Below are positions 7,556-15,982 of a DNA stretch of 64,000 nt, in pieces (position 1 is the stretch's first letter; each line of letters opens with the position of its first letter). This DNA is from a bacterium (lineage in GTDB: Bacteria > Pseudomonadota > Alphaproteobacteria > Sphingomonadales > Sphingomonadaceae), in contig JAVBXL010000025.1 in NCBI GenBank assembly GCA_030824575.1, positions 1 through 64,000 on the forward strand, in the 5' to 3' direction. The position numbers were made by a program, and so were the translations under genes. The notes beneath the pieces were generated by a model. It was not told the origin of the DNA. It did not search any database and worked only from the letters and a program-made list of their open reading frames with translations.

Positions 7556-8923
7556 TTACTGATCCGCCCCGACGACGCGATAGAGCAGCACGCGGTTGCT
7601 GACCAGGGCGAGGTCCGTGGCGATGGCCGACTGCTGCGCGCTGTAAAGGGTGCGCTGGCTGGTCAGTGCGGTCAGGAATGTGTCGATCCCCGATCGATAG
7701 CGCTGATCCGCCAGGTCATAAGCGCGCTGGCTGGCGATCACCAGCCGCCGCTGCGCCGCCTGTTGTGCATCGATCGTCCCTTCACGCGCCAGTCCGTCGG
7801 CCACTTCGCGAAAGGCGGTCTGCACCGCCTTTTCATATTGGGCGACAGAGAGGTCGCGCTGCGCCTTGCTATACTCCAAATTGCCGCGGTTGGGTCCGCC
7901 GAAGATCGGCAGGCTGGCGGACGGGCTGGCCGACCAGGCAAAGCCGCCGCCAGTGAAAAGCGACGACAGGGCCGAACTGGCCACGCCGATCGCCGATGTC
8001 AGGCTGATCGTCGGGAACATCGCCGCGCGCGCCGCGCCGATATCTGCATTGGCGGCCTTCAGCTGATGTTCCGCCTGCAGCACGTCGGGCCGCTGGAGCA
8101 GCACGTCCGATGACAGGCCGGCCGGCACCTTCGCCACGCCCGCGATCAGGCTGTCGAGCGAGGCGGGCAGCAACGCCTGCTCCACCGGCGCGCCCACCAG
8201 CAGGTCGAGCGCGTTACGATCCTGCGCGACCTGCGTGACGGTGGCGGCGACGTTGGACGCTGCCTGCTCGACCGTCGTTTCGGCCTGATGGACGTCGAGC
8301 TTTCCGATCAAACCGGCGGCATTAAGCCGGCGGGTGATGTCCAGCGTGCGCTGGGCGCTCGCCTGGGTCTGGCGCGAAACCGCCAGCAGTTCCTGATCGG
8401 CGGCCAGCGTCGCATAAGCGGTCGCCGTTTCGGCGATCAGTGCGATCCGTGTCGACCGCGCGCCTTCCTCGGTCGCCAGATAGGTTTCCAGCGCCGACTG
8501 GGTCAGGCTGCGCACCCGGCCGAACAGGTCGATCTCGAACGCGCTGAAACCGATGTCGGCGCTGTAACTATTCTGCCGATTGTCATTCTGTCGGGTGAAG
8601 CTGGCCCCGCCGTCGGCCGTGACGGTCGGCAACTGGGCGGCGCGTTGCACCTTATATTGCGCCCGCGCCGACTGGATGTTGGCGATCGCGGCGCGCAGGT
8701 CGCGATTGTTCGCCAGCGCGCGCTCGATCACGGTGCGCAGCTTTGCGTCGCCGACCAGTTCGGTCCAGGCCAGGCCTGCTTTTTGCCCCGCTTGGCCCGG
8801 CGCATAGGCCTCGCCGATCGGCAGGGCGGCGGGCACGGGCGCGGCCGGTCGCACATAGGTCGGCGCCATGTTGCATCCGGCCAGCGCCAGCAGCGATACG
8901 GCTGACAGTGATAGGCGGATCAT
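7556..8923 (-). CDS. RND efflux outer-membrane lipoprotein, NodT/OprM family
   Basis: 455 residues. A lipoprotein signal ends in LLALAGC with acylated Cys17, followed by MAPTYVRP, typical of the NodT branch. The long helical repeats of a TolC-like channel follow (QSARAQYKVQRAAQLPTV near residue 90, DLFGRVRSLTQSALETYLAT, and LLQRPDVLQAEHQLKAANAD in the second half). It is the third gene of an adaptor-pump-channel operon and overlaps the pump stop by 4 bases (8920-8923). It would form the outer-membrane exit duct. No convincing intrinsic terminator is visible between its stop and 7455. Confidence 0.92.
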   Translation of the reverse strand: MIRLSLSAVSLLALAGCNMAPTYVRPAAPVPAALPIGEAYAPGQAGQKAGLAWTELVGDAKLRTVIERALANNRDLRAAIANIQSARAQYKVQRAAQLPTVTADGGASFTRQNDNRQNSYSADIGFSAFEIDLFGRVRSLTQSALETYLATEEGARSTRIALIAETATAYATLAADQELLAVSRQTQASAQRTLDITRRLNAAGLIGKLDVHQAETTVEQAASNVAATVTQVAQDRNALDLLVGAPVEQALLPASLDSLIAGVAKVPAGLSSDVLLQRPDVLQAEHQLKAANADIGAARAAMFPTISLTSAIGVASSALSSLFTGGGFAWSASPSASLPIFGGPNRGNLEYSKAQRDLSVAQYEKAVQTAFREVADGLAREGTIDAQQAAQRRLVIASQRAYDLADQRYRSGIDTFLTALTSQRTLYSAQQSAIATDLALVSNRVLLYRVVGADQ

Positions 8924-11900
8924 GCCGGAACTCCTGCGTCGGGCGCCGGGGCCGGCGGCGCGGCGTTCTTTTTACCGGCGAACAGGCCCGCAATCGTGAC
9001 GAAGAACAGCGGCACGTAAAAGATGGCCAGCACCGTCGCGGTCGTCATGCCGCCGACGACTGCCGTGCCGATGGCAACGCGGCTCTGTGCGCCTGCACCC
9101 GTCGCGATCGCCAGCGGAATGACGCCGGCGATGAAGGCGAGGCTGGTCATCAGGATCGGACGGAAGCGCAGCCGCGCGGCCTCCAGCGCCGCGGTCAGCG
9201 GATCCTTGCCCTGCTTGTGCGCCAATTCGGCAAACTCGACGATCAGGATCGCGTTCTTGGCTGCCAGCCCCATGGTGGTCAGCAAGCCGACCTGGAAGAA
9301 GATATTATTCTCCAGCCCGCGCGCCCACACCGCGATCACCGCGCCGACCAGGCCGAGCGGGATGACCAGCAGCACCGCCAATGGGATCGACCAGCTTTCA
9401 TAGAGCGCGGCAAGGCACAGGAACACGACCAGCACCGACAGGCCATAGAGCAGGGGCGCCTGTCCGCCGGACAATTGCTCCTGATAGGACAGGCCGCTCC
9501 ACGCATAGCTGGTGCCGGCGGGCAGTTGCTTTTGCAACTCGACCATCCGGTCCATCGCGTCGCCCGAACTGGCGCCGCTCCCGGCCTGGCCCTGAATTTC
9601 GAACGACGACAGGCCATTGAAGCGTGCCATGGTACTAGGTCCCATCGTCCAATGCGTCGTCGCGAAGGCGGAGAAGGGCACCATTTGGCCCGTGCTGCTG
9701 GACCGCACCATCCAATTGTCGATGTCCGTCGGCAACGCGCGATAGGCGGCATCTGCCTGCATGTAGACGCGCTTGACCCGGCCGCGATCGACGAAATCGT
9801 TGATATAGGTGCTGCCCCAGGCGGAACTGAGCACATCGTCCACATCGCTCTGCGTCAGGCCCAGCACGGCCAATTTCTCATTGTCGATATCGACCTTGAG
9901 CTGTGGCGTATCCTCCAGCGATGCGGCGCGCACGCCTGCCAGCACGGGGTCTTTGGACGCCGCGTCGATCAACTGATCGCGCAACTCAAGGAAGCGCGCG
10001 CGGCTGAGGCTGCCATTGTTGAGCAATTCGAAGGTGAAGCCGTTCGATTGACCGAGGCCCCGGATGGCGGGCGGCGTCATGCCCAGCACCTTGGCGTCGC
10101 GGATCGCCGCCAATTCTTTGGTCGCGCGTCCGGCAATGGTCCCGGCCGTGTTCGCCGTCCCCTTGCGCTCATCCCATGGCGCCAGGTTGATGAAGCCCTG
10201 CCCGACATTCTCGCCCTGACCCTGGAAGCTGAACCCGGTCATGATGAAGGCGTAGGCGACATTGTCCTTCTCATCGTTCAGGAAATAATTCTGCACCTGA
10301 TCGATGACGGCGTTGGTCCGGCTGGATTTGGCGCCGGCGGGCAGGGTAACCTGCACCATCACCTGGCCCTGGTCCTCGACCGGCAGGAAGCTGGACGGCA
10401 GGCGGACGAAGATGACCACCAGCAGCGCCAGCACCACGACATACAGGCCCCAGAACAGCTTGCGCCGACCCAGCATCTGCTGCGTGCGACGGACATAGCC
10501 GTTCGTCAGCTTCTCAAACCAGCGGTTGAACTTGCCGGCCCAGCCCTTGTCGCGATGCTCTTCGCTCGCGGATTTGAGGATGGTGGCGCAAAGCGCTGGC
10601 GAGAGGATGAGCGCAACCACCACCGACAACATCATCGATGACACGATGGTTATGGAAAACTGGCGATAGATGACGCCGGTCGATCCACCGAAAAAGGCCA
10701 TGGGCAGCAGCACCGCCGACAGGACCAGGGCGATGCCGACCAGCGCGCTGCCGATCTCCTCCATCGACTTGATCGTCGCCTCGCGCGGGGAAAGCCCTTC
10801 CTCCTCCATTATGCGCTCGACATTTTCGACCACGACGATCGCGTCGTCGACCAGCAGACCGATGGACAGCACCATGCCGAACAGGGTCAGCGTGTTGATG
10901 GAATAGCCGAACAGGGCAAGAATGCCGAATGTGCCCAGCAACACCACCGGCACCGCGATGGCGGGGATCAGCGTCGCGCGCCAACTCTGCAGGAAGACGA
11001 ACATCACCACGACGACCAGCGCCACCGCTTCGATCAGCGTCTTGATGACCTCCTCGACCGATAGCTGAATGAAGGGCGTGGTGTCGCGCGGATAGACGAC
11101 CTTGTATCCGGGGGGCAGGCTGCCGGACAGTTCGGCGACCTTGGCCTTGACCAGTTCGGCGGTCTTGAGCGCATCGGCGCCCGGCGCGAGTTGCAGCGCG
11201 ACGCCGGATGCGGGATGGCCGTTCAGCCGCGCCGCAGTTGTATAGCTTTCATTGCCCAGTTCGACCCGCGCCACGTCGGACAGATGGACGATCGATCCGT
11301 CGGTCTGGGTCTTGACGATGATGTTGCGGAATTGTTCGGGCGTTTGCAGCCGCGCGCGCGCCGTCACCGTCGCGTTGATCTGCTGCCCGGCGGGCGCTGG
11401 ATCTGCGCCGATCTGGCCGGCCGACACTTCGACATTCTGCGCCGCAATTGCGTTCTGTACGTCGGACGGCATCAGCTTGACGGCCGCCAGCTTATAGGGG
11501 TCCAGCCACACCCGCATCGCATATTGCGACCCGAATATCTGGGTCGCGCCGATGCCGTCGATGCGCGCGATCGGATCCTGGAAATTATTCACCAGATAAT
11601 CGGCGATATCCGCCTGCGTCGCCGTGTCCGTCTCGTCATATAAGCCGACCAGCATCAGGAAGTCGGTCTGCTGCTTGGTGACGGACAGGCCCTGCTGCTG
11701 CACCGCATTGGGCAGGCGGCTCAGCGCCTGCTGCACCCGGTTCTGCACCTGCACCTGCGCGGTGTCCGGGTTGGTGCCCTTTTGGAAGGTGACGGTGATC
11801 GACGCACGCCCCGTTGCGGAGGACGAGGAGGAAAAATACATCAATCCGTCGATGCCGGTCAGCTGCTGTTCCAGCACCTGCGTCACGCTGGTTTCGACGG

Positions 11901-12069
11901 TTTCGGCCGATGCGCCGGGATAGGTGGCGCTGATGCCGACGCCGGGCGGGGCGATGTCGGGATATTGGGCGATGGGGAGCGACAACATCGCGCCCAGGCC
12001 CGCCAGCATGATGCCGATGGCGATGACCCAGGCGAAGATCGGCCGTTCGATGAAATAGCGGCTGAGCAA
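8920..12069 (-). CDS. RND multidrug efflux permease, HAE1 (AcrB/MexB) family
   Basis: 1049 residues, normal for HAE1 pumps. It begins LSRYFIERPIFAWVIAIGIM and has two internally related halves with porter loops between TM1-TM2 and TM7-TM8. The TM4 proton-relay region GLLVDDAIVVVENVERIMEE and the C-terminal GLAAKNAILIVEFA are visible. It exports hydrophobic drugs or toxic aromatics from periplasm and inner leaflet using the proton gradient. The start is unusual: the only in-frame start near the expected N-terminus is TTG at 12069, served by AGGAG that overlaps the adaptor's TAG stop, 7 bases away. Transcription follows the adaptor gene. Confidence 0.93.
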   Translation of the reverse strand: MLSRYFIERPIFAWVIAIGIMLAGLGAMLSLPIAQYPDIAPPGVGISATYPGASAETVETSVTQVLEQQLTGIDGLMYFSSSSSATGRASITVTFQKGTNPDTAQVQVQNRVQQALSRLPNAVQQQGLSVTKQQTDFLMLVGLYDETDTATQADIADYLVNNFQDPIARIDGIGATQIFGSQYAMRVWLDPYKLAAVKLMPSDVQNAIAAQNVEVSAGQIGADPAPAGQQINATVTARARLQTPEQFRNIIVKTQTDGSIVHLSDVARVELGNESYTTAARLNGHPASGVALQLAPGADALKTAELVKAKVAELSGSLPPGYKVVYPRDTTPFIQLSVEEVIKTLIEAVALVVVVMFVFLQSWRATLIPAIAVPVVLLGTFGILALFGYSINTLTLFGMVLSIGLLVDDAIVVVENVERIMEEEGLSPREATIKSMEEIGSALVGIALVLSAVLLPMAFFGGSTGVIYRQFSITIVSSMMLSVVVALILSPALCATILKSASEEHRDKGWAGKFNRWFEKLTNGYVRRTQQMLGRRKLFWGLYVVVLALLVVIFVRLPSSFLPVEDQGQVMVQVTLPAGAKSSRTNAVIDQVQNYFLNDEKDNVAYAFIMTGFSFQGQGENVGQGFINLAPWDERKGTANTAGTIAGRATKELAAIRDAKVLGMTPPAIRGLGQSNGFTFELLNNGSLSRARFLELRDQLIDAASKDPVLAGVRAASLEDTPQLKVDIDNEKLAVLGLTQSDVDDVLSSAWGSTYINDFVDRGRVKRVYMQADAAYRALPTDIDNWMVRSSSTGQMVPFSAFATTHWTMGPSTMARFNGLSSFEIQGQAGSGASSGDAMDRMVELQKQLPAGTSYAWSGLSYQEQLSGGQAPLLYGLSVLVVFLCLAALYESWSIPLAVLLVIPLGLVGAVIAVWARGLENNIFFQVGLLTTMGLAAKNAILIVEFAELAHKQGKDPLTAALEAARLRFRPILMTSLAFIAGVIPLAIATGAGAQSRVAIGTAVVGGMTTATVLAIFYVPLFFVTIAGLFAGKKNAAPPAPAPDAGVPA

Positions 12070-12079
12070 AGGTCGGCTC

Positions 12080-13213
12080 CTACTTCGTCGACTTGACGGC
12101 GACAGGCTTCACGACGTCGTCGGCTTTCACCTTGTCGGTGCCCTCGACGATCAGGCGGTCGCCGGCCTTGAGGCCCGCGGTGATCAGCCATTTGTCACCG
12201 ATCGCCTGGGTGGCGGTGACGATGCGACGTTCCACCTTGTTCGCCTTGTTCACGACCAGTGCCGTGGCGTTCCCCTTGGGATCGCGATTGATCCCCTGTT
12301 GCGGTGCCAGGATTGCGCCGGGCACCACCGATTGCGGCGCGACCACGCGCACGAACATGCCGGGCATCAACAGCCCGTCGGGATTGGGAAAGCGCGCCCG
12401 CAACGTCACCGTGCCGCTGTTGACGTCGACGATCGGCTCGGCGAACTCGATTCGCCCTTCCTGGGGATAGTCGGTGCCGTCCTCCAGCTTCAGCCGGATG
12501 GTCGCGCTGGCCGCCAACGTCTTGCCTGCCGCCAGCGACCGGCGCAGCGCCAATATCTGCGAACTGGATTGCGTCACATCGACATAGATGGGGTCTAGCT
12601 GCTGGATCGTGGTCAGCGGGTCGGTCTGGCTGGTCGTCACCAGCGCGCCGGGGGTGAACAGAGTGCGGCCGATCCGCCCGCTGATGGGTGCCCGAACCAG
12701 CGTGAAGTCCAGGTTGACGCTGCTGGTCTGGAGGCTGGCGCGCGCCTGTTGCACCGCGGCGCTCGCTTGCCGCGCGGTGGCGATCACATCGTCGCGGTCC
12801 TGCGCGCTGACCGCCTCGGTATCGCCCAGGCTGCGATAGCGCTGCGCCTTGGCCTGCGCCGCCACCGCCGTCGCCTGCGCGCTCGCCAGACTGGCCTGTG
12901 CTTCATCACGCGAGGCACGATAAAGGCGGGCGTCGATCTGGTAGAGTGGCTGGCCTGCGCTGACCATCGATCCTTCGGTGAACAGCCGCTTCTGGATCAG
13001 GCCCGCCACCTGCGGCCGCACTTCCGACATCATGGTCGATACGGTGCGGCCGGGCAGTTCGCTGGATACCGTGGCGTCCTGCGTGCTCAGCGTAACCACA
13101 CCCACTTCCACCGGCCCTTTTTGCGGCGGCTTTTGCTGACCACAGGCTGCAAGCGAAAGGCCAAGAGCGATCGGTGCGACCCGAAGGCTGCGCAAGGTGG
13201 CGGAAAGGAACAT
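12080..13213 (-). CDS. RND efflux periplasmic adaptor (membrane fusion protein), lipoprotein
   Basis: 377 residues. The start at 13213 is chosen because MFLSATLRSLRVAPIALGLSLAAC is a lipoprotein signal with Cys24; the longer open frame upstream is not protein-like. The AcrA/MexA order is seen: VRPQVAGLIQKRLFTEGSMV (lipoyl half), an alpha-hairpin rich in Ala/Gln (about 105-170), VRAPISGRIGRTLFTPGALV (second lipoyl half), then beta-barrel and membrane-proximal domains with MLMPGMFVRV-like and ATQAIGDKWLI blocks. It bridges pump and channel. It is the first gene of the efflux operon and is divergent from the two-component regulator at 13573. Confidence 0.92.
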   Translation of the reverse strand: MFLSATLRSLRVAPIALGLSLAACGQQKPPQKGPVEVGVVTLSTQDATVSSELPGRTVSTMMSEVRPQVAGLIQKRLFTEGSMVSAGQPLYQIDARLYRASRDEAQASLASAQATAVAAQAKAQRYRSLGDTEAVSAQDRDDVIATARQASAAVQQARASLQTSSVNLDFTLVRAPISGRIGRTLFTPGALVTTSQTDPLTTIQQLDPIYVDVTQSSSQILALRRSLAAGKTLAASATIRLKLEDGTDYPQEGRIEFAEPIVDVNSGTVTLRARFPNPDGLLMPGMFVRVVAPQSVVPGAILAPQQGINRDPKGNATALVVNKANKVERRIVTATQAIGDKWLITAGLKAGDRLIVEGTDKVKADDVVKPVAVKSTK

Positions 13214-13465
13214 GGTCTGACGCTTATCCTCGAAACGCTGCCGGACAGGCCCCTGCGATGCCCGCCGATGCATGGAAAAAACCGGACCGGGCACACGAGG
13301 GGGAGGGGGAAGGGACGTGCGCGACCGATTCGGGCCGTTGCACCGGGTTTCCAGCCAGGATGGCAGGGTTAGGCATCGCAAGGACTCCGTTGGTGTCGGC
13401 AGGGGAGCCGACCCGGCCCTCTTCGCGGCTTTGCCCGTCTCATGGTAGAGCGACTGTTTTTCGGA

Positions 13466-13524
13466 ATGCGACGATATGTCGCATGACCGCGCATCTTCGT
13501 ATCGCTGTGTATCGGCCTGTATCG
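13466..13524. promoter_or_regulatory. Divergent control region: 7-bp inverted repeat and three GTATCG direct repeats with 10-bp period
   Basis: The 359-base gap between the efflux adaptor and the response regulator holds ATGCGAC-GATAT-GTCGCAT (13466-13484). It also holds GTATCG at 13499, 13509 and 13519, exactly 10 bases apart. Tandem half-sites one helical turn apart are how OmpR/PhoB-type regulators bind, so this is a good candidate site for the neighbouring regulator acting on itself and on the efflux operon. Confidence 0.5.
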
Positions 13525-13572
13525 ACGAAGAAGAAGCGCAGACTTTTACCGCGCCGCGCGCTAGGACGGGTC

Positions 13573-14301
13573 ATGGCCGATGCTGCATCCTTCCGTCCCG
13601 CCACGGTGCTGGTGGTCGATGACGACGCCGATATCCGCGACTTGATCGTCGGCCAGTTGCGGCAGGAAAATTACCGTCTGCTGGCCGCCGCCAATCTGGC
13701 CGACCTGCGCCAGACGTTGCGCGACGAGGCTGTCGATCTCATCGTGCTCGACCTCAACCTGCCCGATGGCGACGGCCTGTCGCTGTGCCGCGAATTGCGG
13801 GCGGAGGGATCGGACGTCCAGATCATCATGGTGACCGCGCGGGGCAGCGCGATCGACCGCGTGCTGGGGCTGGAACTGGGCGCGGACGATTATCTGACCA
13901 AGCCGTTCGAACCGCGCGAATTGCTGGTGCGCATCCGCAACCTGCTGCGCCGCCCGCGTAGCGGGTCGGCCGCGCGCACCGGTGCGATGCGTTACGCCCA
14001 TATCGGTCCCTGGCGCGTCGATCTGGTGCAACGCCGTCTCGTCGCGCCCGACGATCGGCTGGTGATGCTGTCCTCGGCCGAATTTCGGCTGCTCAGCCGC
14101 TTCATCGACGAACCCAATGTCGTTCTGGACCGGGAGACATTGTTGCCCGAACGCCGGGCCACCGCCGCCTTCGACCGATCGATAGACCTTCAGATCAGCC
14201 GCCTGCGCCACAAGCTGTCGAGCCTGCCGGGCGGCGAGGATCTGATCCTGACGGTGCGCGGCGAAGGCTATGTCCTTGCCTGTTCGGTCGATCATTCATG
14301 A
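13573..14301 (+). CDS. OmpR/PhoB-family response regulator
   Basis: 242 residues. The receiver domain (about 11-125) has the acidic pair in VVDDDADIRD, the phospho-acceptor Asp60 in VDLIVLDLNLPDGDG, and Lys110 in DDYLTKPF. A winged-helix effector domain follows (about 145-235; IDLQISRLRHKL and LTVRGEGYVLA). The ATG at 13573 is chosen because it directly precedes the receiver fold. The stop overlaps the sensor kinase start (ATGA, 14298-14301). Its position beside the RND operon, in divergent orientation, suggests it controls efflux. Confidence 0.9.
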   Translation: MADAASFRPATVLVVDDDADIRDLIVGQLRQENYRLLAAANLADLRQTLRDEAVDLIVLDLNLPDGDGLSLCRELRAEGSDVQIIMVTARGSAIDRVLGLELGADDYLTKPFEPRELLVRIRNLLRRPRSGSAARTGAMRYAHIGPWRVDLVQRRLVAPDDRLVMLSSAEFRLLSRFIDEPNVVLDRETLLPERRATAAFDRSIDLQISRLRHKLSSLPGGEDLILTVRGEGYVLACSVDHS

Positions 14302-15665
14302 TCCGCAAGATCACCGGCCGCACCCACTCCTTCTTCCGGTCGATGGCGGGACAGATTTTCCTGATCCTGACGCTGGGCATGTCGGTCGCCGCGATCATCG
14401 CGCTGCTGGTGGCGGAACAGACGCGCCGCCACGATTTCGAGCGGGTCCGCCGCCAGCGCGTTCTTGCCAGCGCCATCGACGTCGCCGATCGTTTCCGCCG
14501 CGATCCCCGGCGCATCGAAAAAATGATGGCGACGCATAGCATCATCGGCGCGGCGCCTGCGCCTGAAGGCATCAGTCTGAACGAGCCGGATGACGACCTC
14601 CAATCCCTTCTGCGCGCGCGGCTCGGCGCGCAATCGCAGCCCGAAGCAGGGCAGGTGCCGGTCGGCCTCTGCTTTCCCGACCGCTACAGATCGAAGGAAC
14701 TGGTCGCCGGGCTGATTGACGCGCCCCGCCCGGACTGCTGGGTGGTGCGCTATACCGATGGAATCGGGCAGCGCCGGGCGATCGCGCTCAGCTTCCCGCG
14801 CATCGCCAAACCGCCCAGCACCATCTTCAATCCGCTCTACTTGATCGTCATCATCGCCGCGTCGGCGGGTCTTGCCATCCTGGTCGCCCGCTTCGTGTCC
14901 AAGCCGCTGCGCCGCCTGGAGCGGGCAGCCGAAGCCTTTTCGGTATCGCTCGACCCGGAGGAGATTCCCGAACGCGGGCCAGAGGAGGTGCGTGCCGCCC
15001 TGTCCACCTTCAACCTCATGCAGCGCCGCGCGCGGGCGGGCTTTGCCGAACGGACGCAATTGCTTGCTGCGATCAGCCATGATCTTCAGACCCCGCTGAC
15101 CCGCCTGCGGCTGCGGCTGGAACTGGTCGAAAATGAGGAATTGCGCGCGCGGCTGCTACAGGATCATCAGGCGATGCAGACGCTGGTGCGCGAGGGGCTG
15201 GACCTAGCCAGCAGCATTGAGGCGCGCGAGTTATGGTCGGCGCTCGACATCGATTCGCTGCTGACCAGCATGGCCGAGGATGCCGAGGAACTGGGCGCGC
15301 CCGTCCGCTTCTTAAGCGGCTGCGGCGGCACGGTGCGGGTCAAGCCCAATGCGCTGACCCGCTGTATTGCCAATCTGGTCGACAATGCCGTGCGCTATGG
15401 CGGCAGTGCAGAGATCAGCTGCGTCCGATCGGGCGGGCGATTGCTGATCCATGTGCGCGATCATGGCCCAGGCATCCCCGTCGATCAGCTGGACCAGATG
15501 TTCGAACCCTTCACCCGCGGCGTCAGCAGCCAGCCGGGCGGGCGCCACGGCACCGGCATTGGCCTGACCATCAGCCGGTCACTGGCGATGAGCTTCGAGG
15601 CATCGGTGCGCCTGCGCAATGCCGATGATGGCGGCCTGATCGCCACCATCGACATGAAGGCCTAA
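14298..15665 (+). CDS. Sensor histidine kinase, EnvZ-like
   Basis: 455 residues. TM1 is at about 18-40, a periplasmic sensor loop at about 41-175, TM2 at about 178-200, then HAMP. HisKA has His261 in AAISHDLQTPLTRLRL, and HATPase_c has the N box (CIANLVDNAVRYGG), DHGPGIP and GTGIGLTISRSL. It phosphorylates the cognate regulator with which it overlaps. The loop has two Cys (CFPDRY, PDCWV) and no recognised ligand domain. Its stop TAA (15663-15665) overlaps the stop of the convergent DUF3325 gene. Confidence 0.9.
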   Translation: MIRKITGRTHSFFRSMAGQIFLILTLGMSVAAIIALLVAEQTRRHDFERVRRQRVLASAIDVADRFRRDPRRIEKMMATHSIIGAAPAPEGISLNEPDDDLQSLLRARLGAQSQPEAGQVPVGLCFPDRYRSKELVAGLIDAPRPDCWVVRYTDGIGQRRAIALSFPRIAKPPSTIFNPLYLIVIIAASAGLAILVARFVSKPLRRLERAAEAFSVSLDPEEIPERGPEEVRAALSTFNLMQRRARAGFAERTQLLAAISHDLQTPLTRLRLRLELVENEELRARLLQDHQAMQTLVREGLDLASSIEARELWSALDIDSLLTSMAEDAEELGAPVRFLSGCGGTVRVKPNALTRCIANLVDNAVRYGGSAEISCVRSGGRLLIHVRDHGPGIPVDQLDQMFEPFTRGVSSQPGGRHGTGIGLTISRSLAMSFEASVRLRNADDGGLIATIDMKA

Positions 15666-15982
15666 ACCAGCAATCCGGCAAACGTCAGCGCCGCCGCAAC
15701 CGGCACGCCCGCCCGCGCCACGACGGGGCGATAGGTCATGCCCAGCACCACGATTCCGCCCAACAACGGCACCAGTCCGATCCAGGCGACCAGCGCCATG
15801 CCGAAATCCGCCCACAATGTCAGGCTGAGCAGCGACAGCCCAAACAGCGTCCATCCCGCCAATTGCAGATGGGCGACCCACGGGCGACGCTGCCAGCTAT
15901 CGAGCAGCACCGGCCTATGCCGCTGCATCCGCCCCGCCAGCGCGAACAGGGAAAGGTAGAGCAGGCCGATGGTGAGCATCAT
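15662..15982 (-). CDS. DUF3325 family small membrane protein
   Basis: 106 residues, three to four hydrophobic helices (MMLTIGLLYLSLFALAG, LAGWTLFGLSLLSLTLW, GLVPLLGGIVVLGM, AALTFAGLLV). The pattern and the position after a PepSY gene match the DUF3325 proteins found in siderophore-use clusters. The function is unknown; it is probably an accessory of the PepSY protein. The ATG at 15982 overlaps the PepSY stop (ATGA); a second ATG follows directly at 15979. Its stop shares bases with the kinase stop on the other strand. Confidence 0.75.
   Translation of the reverse strand: MMLTIGLLYLSLFALAGRMQRHRPVLLDSWQRRPWVAHLQLAGWTLFGLSLLSLTLWADFGMALVAWIGLVPLLGGIVVLGMTYRPVVARAGVPVAAALTFAGLLV

Noticed and set aside
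8743-10641. 632-residue plus-strand open frame antisense to the RND pump
   Set aside because: It is rich in Arg, Gln, His and Asp with no domain, and lies opposite a clear 1049-residue HAE1 pump; long antisense frames are expected at this GC content.
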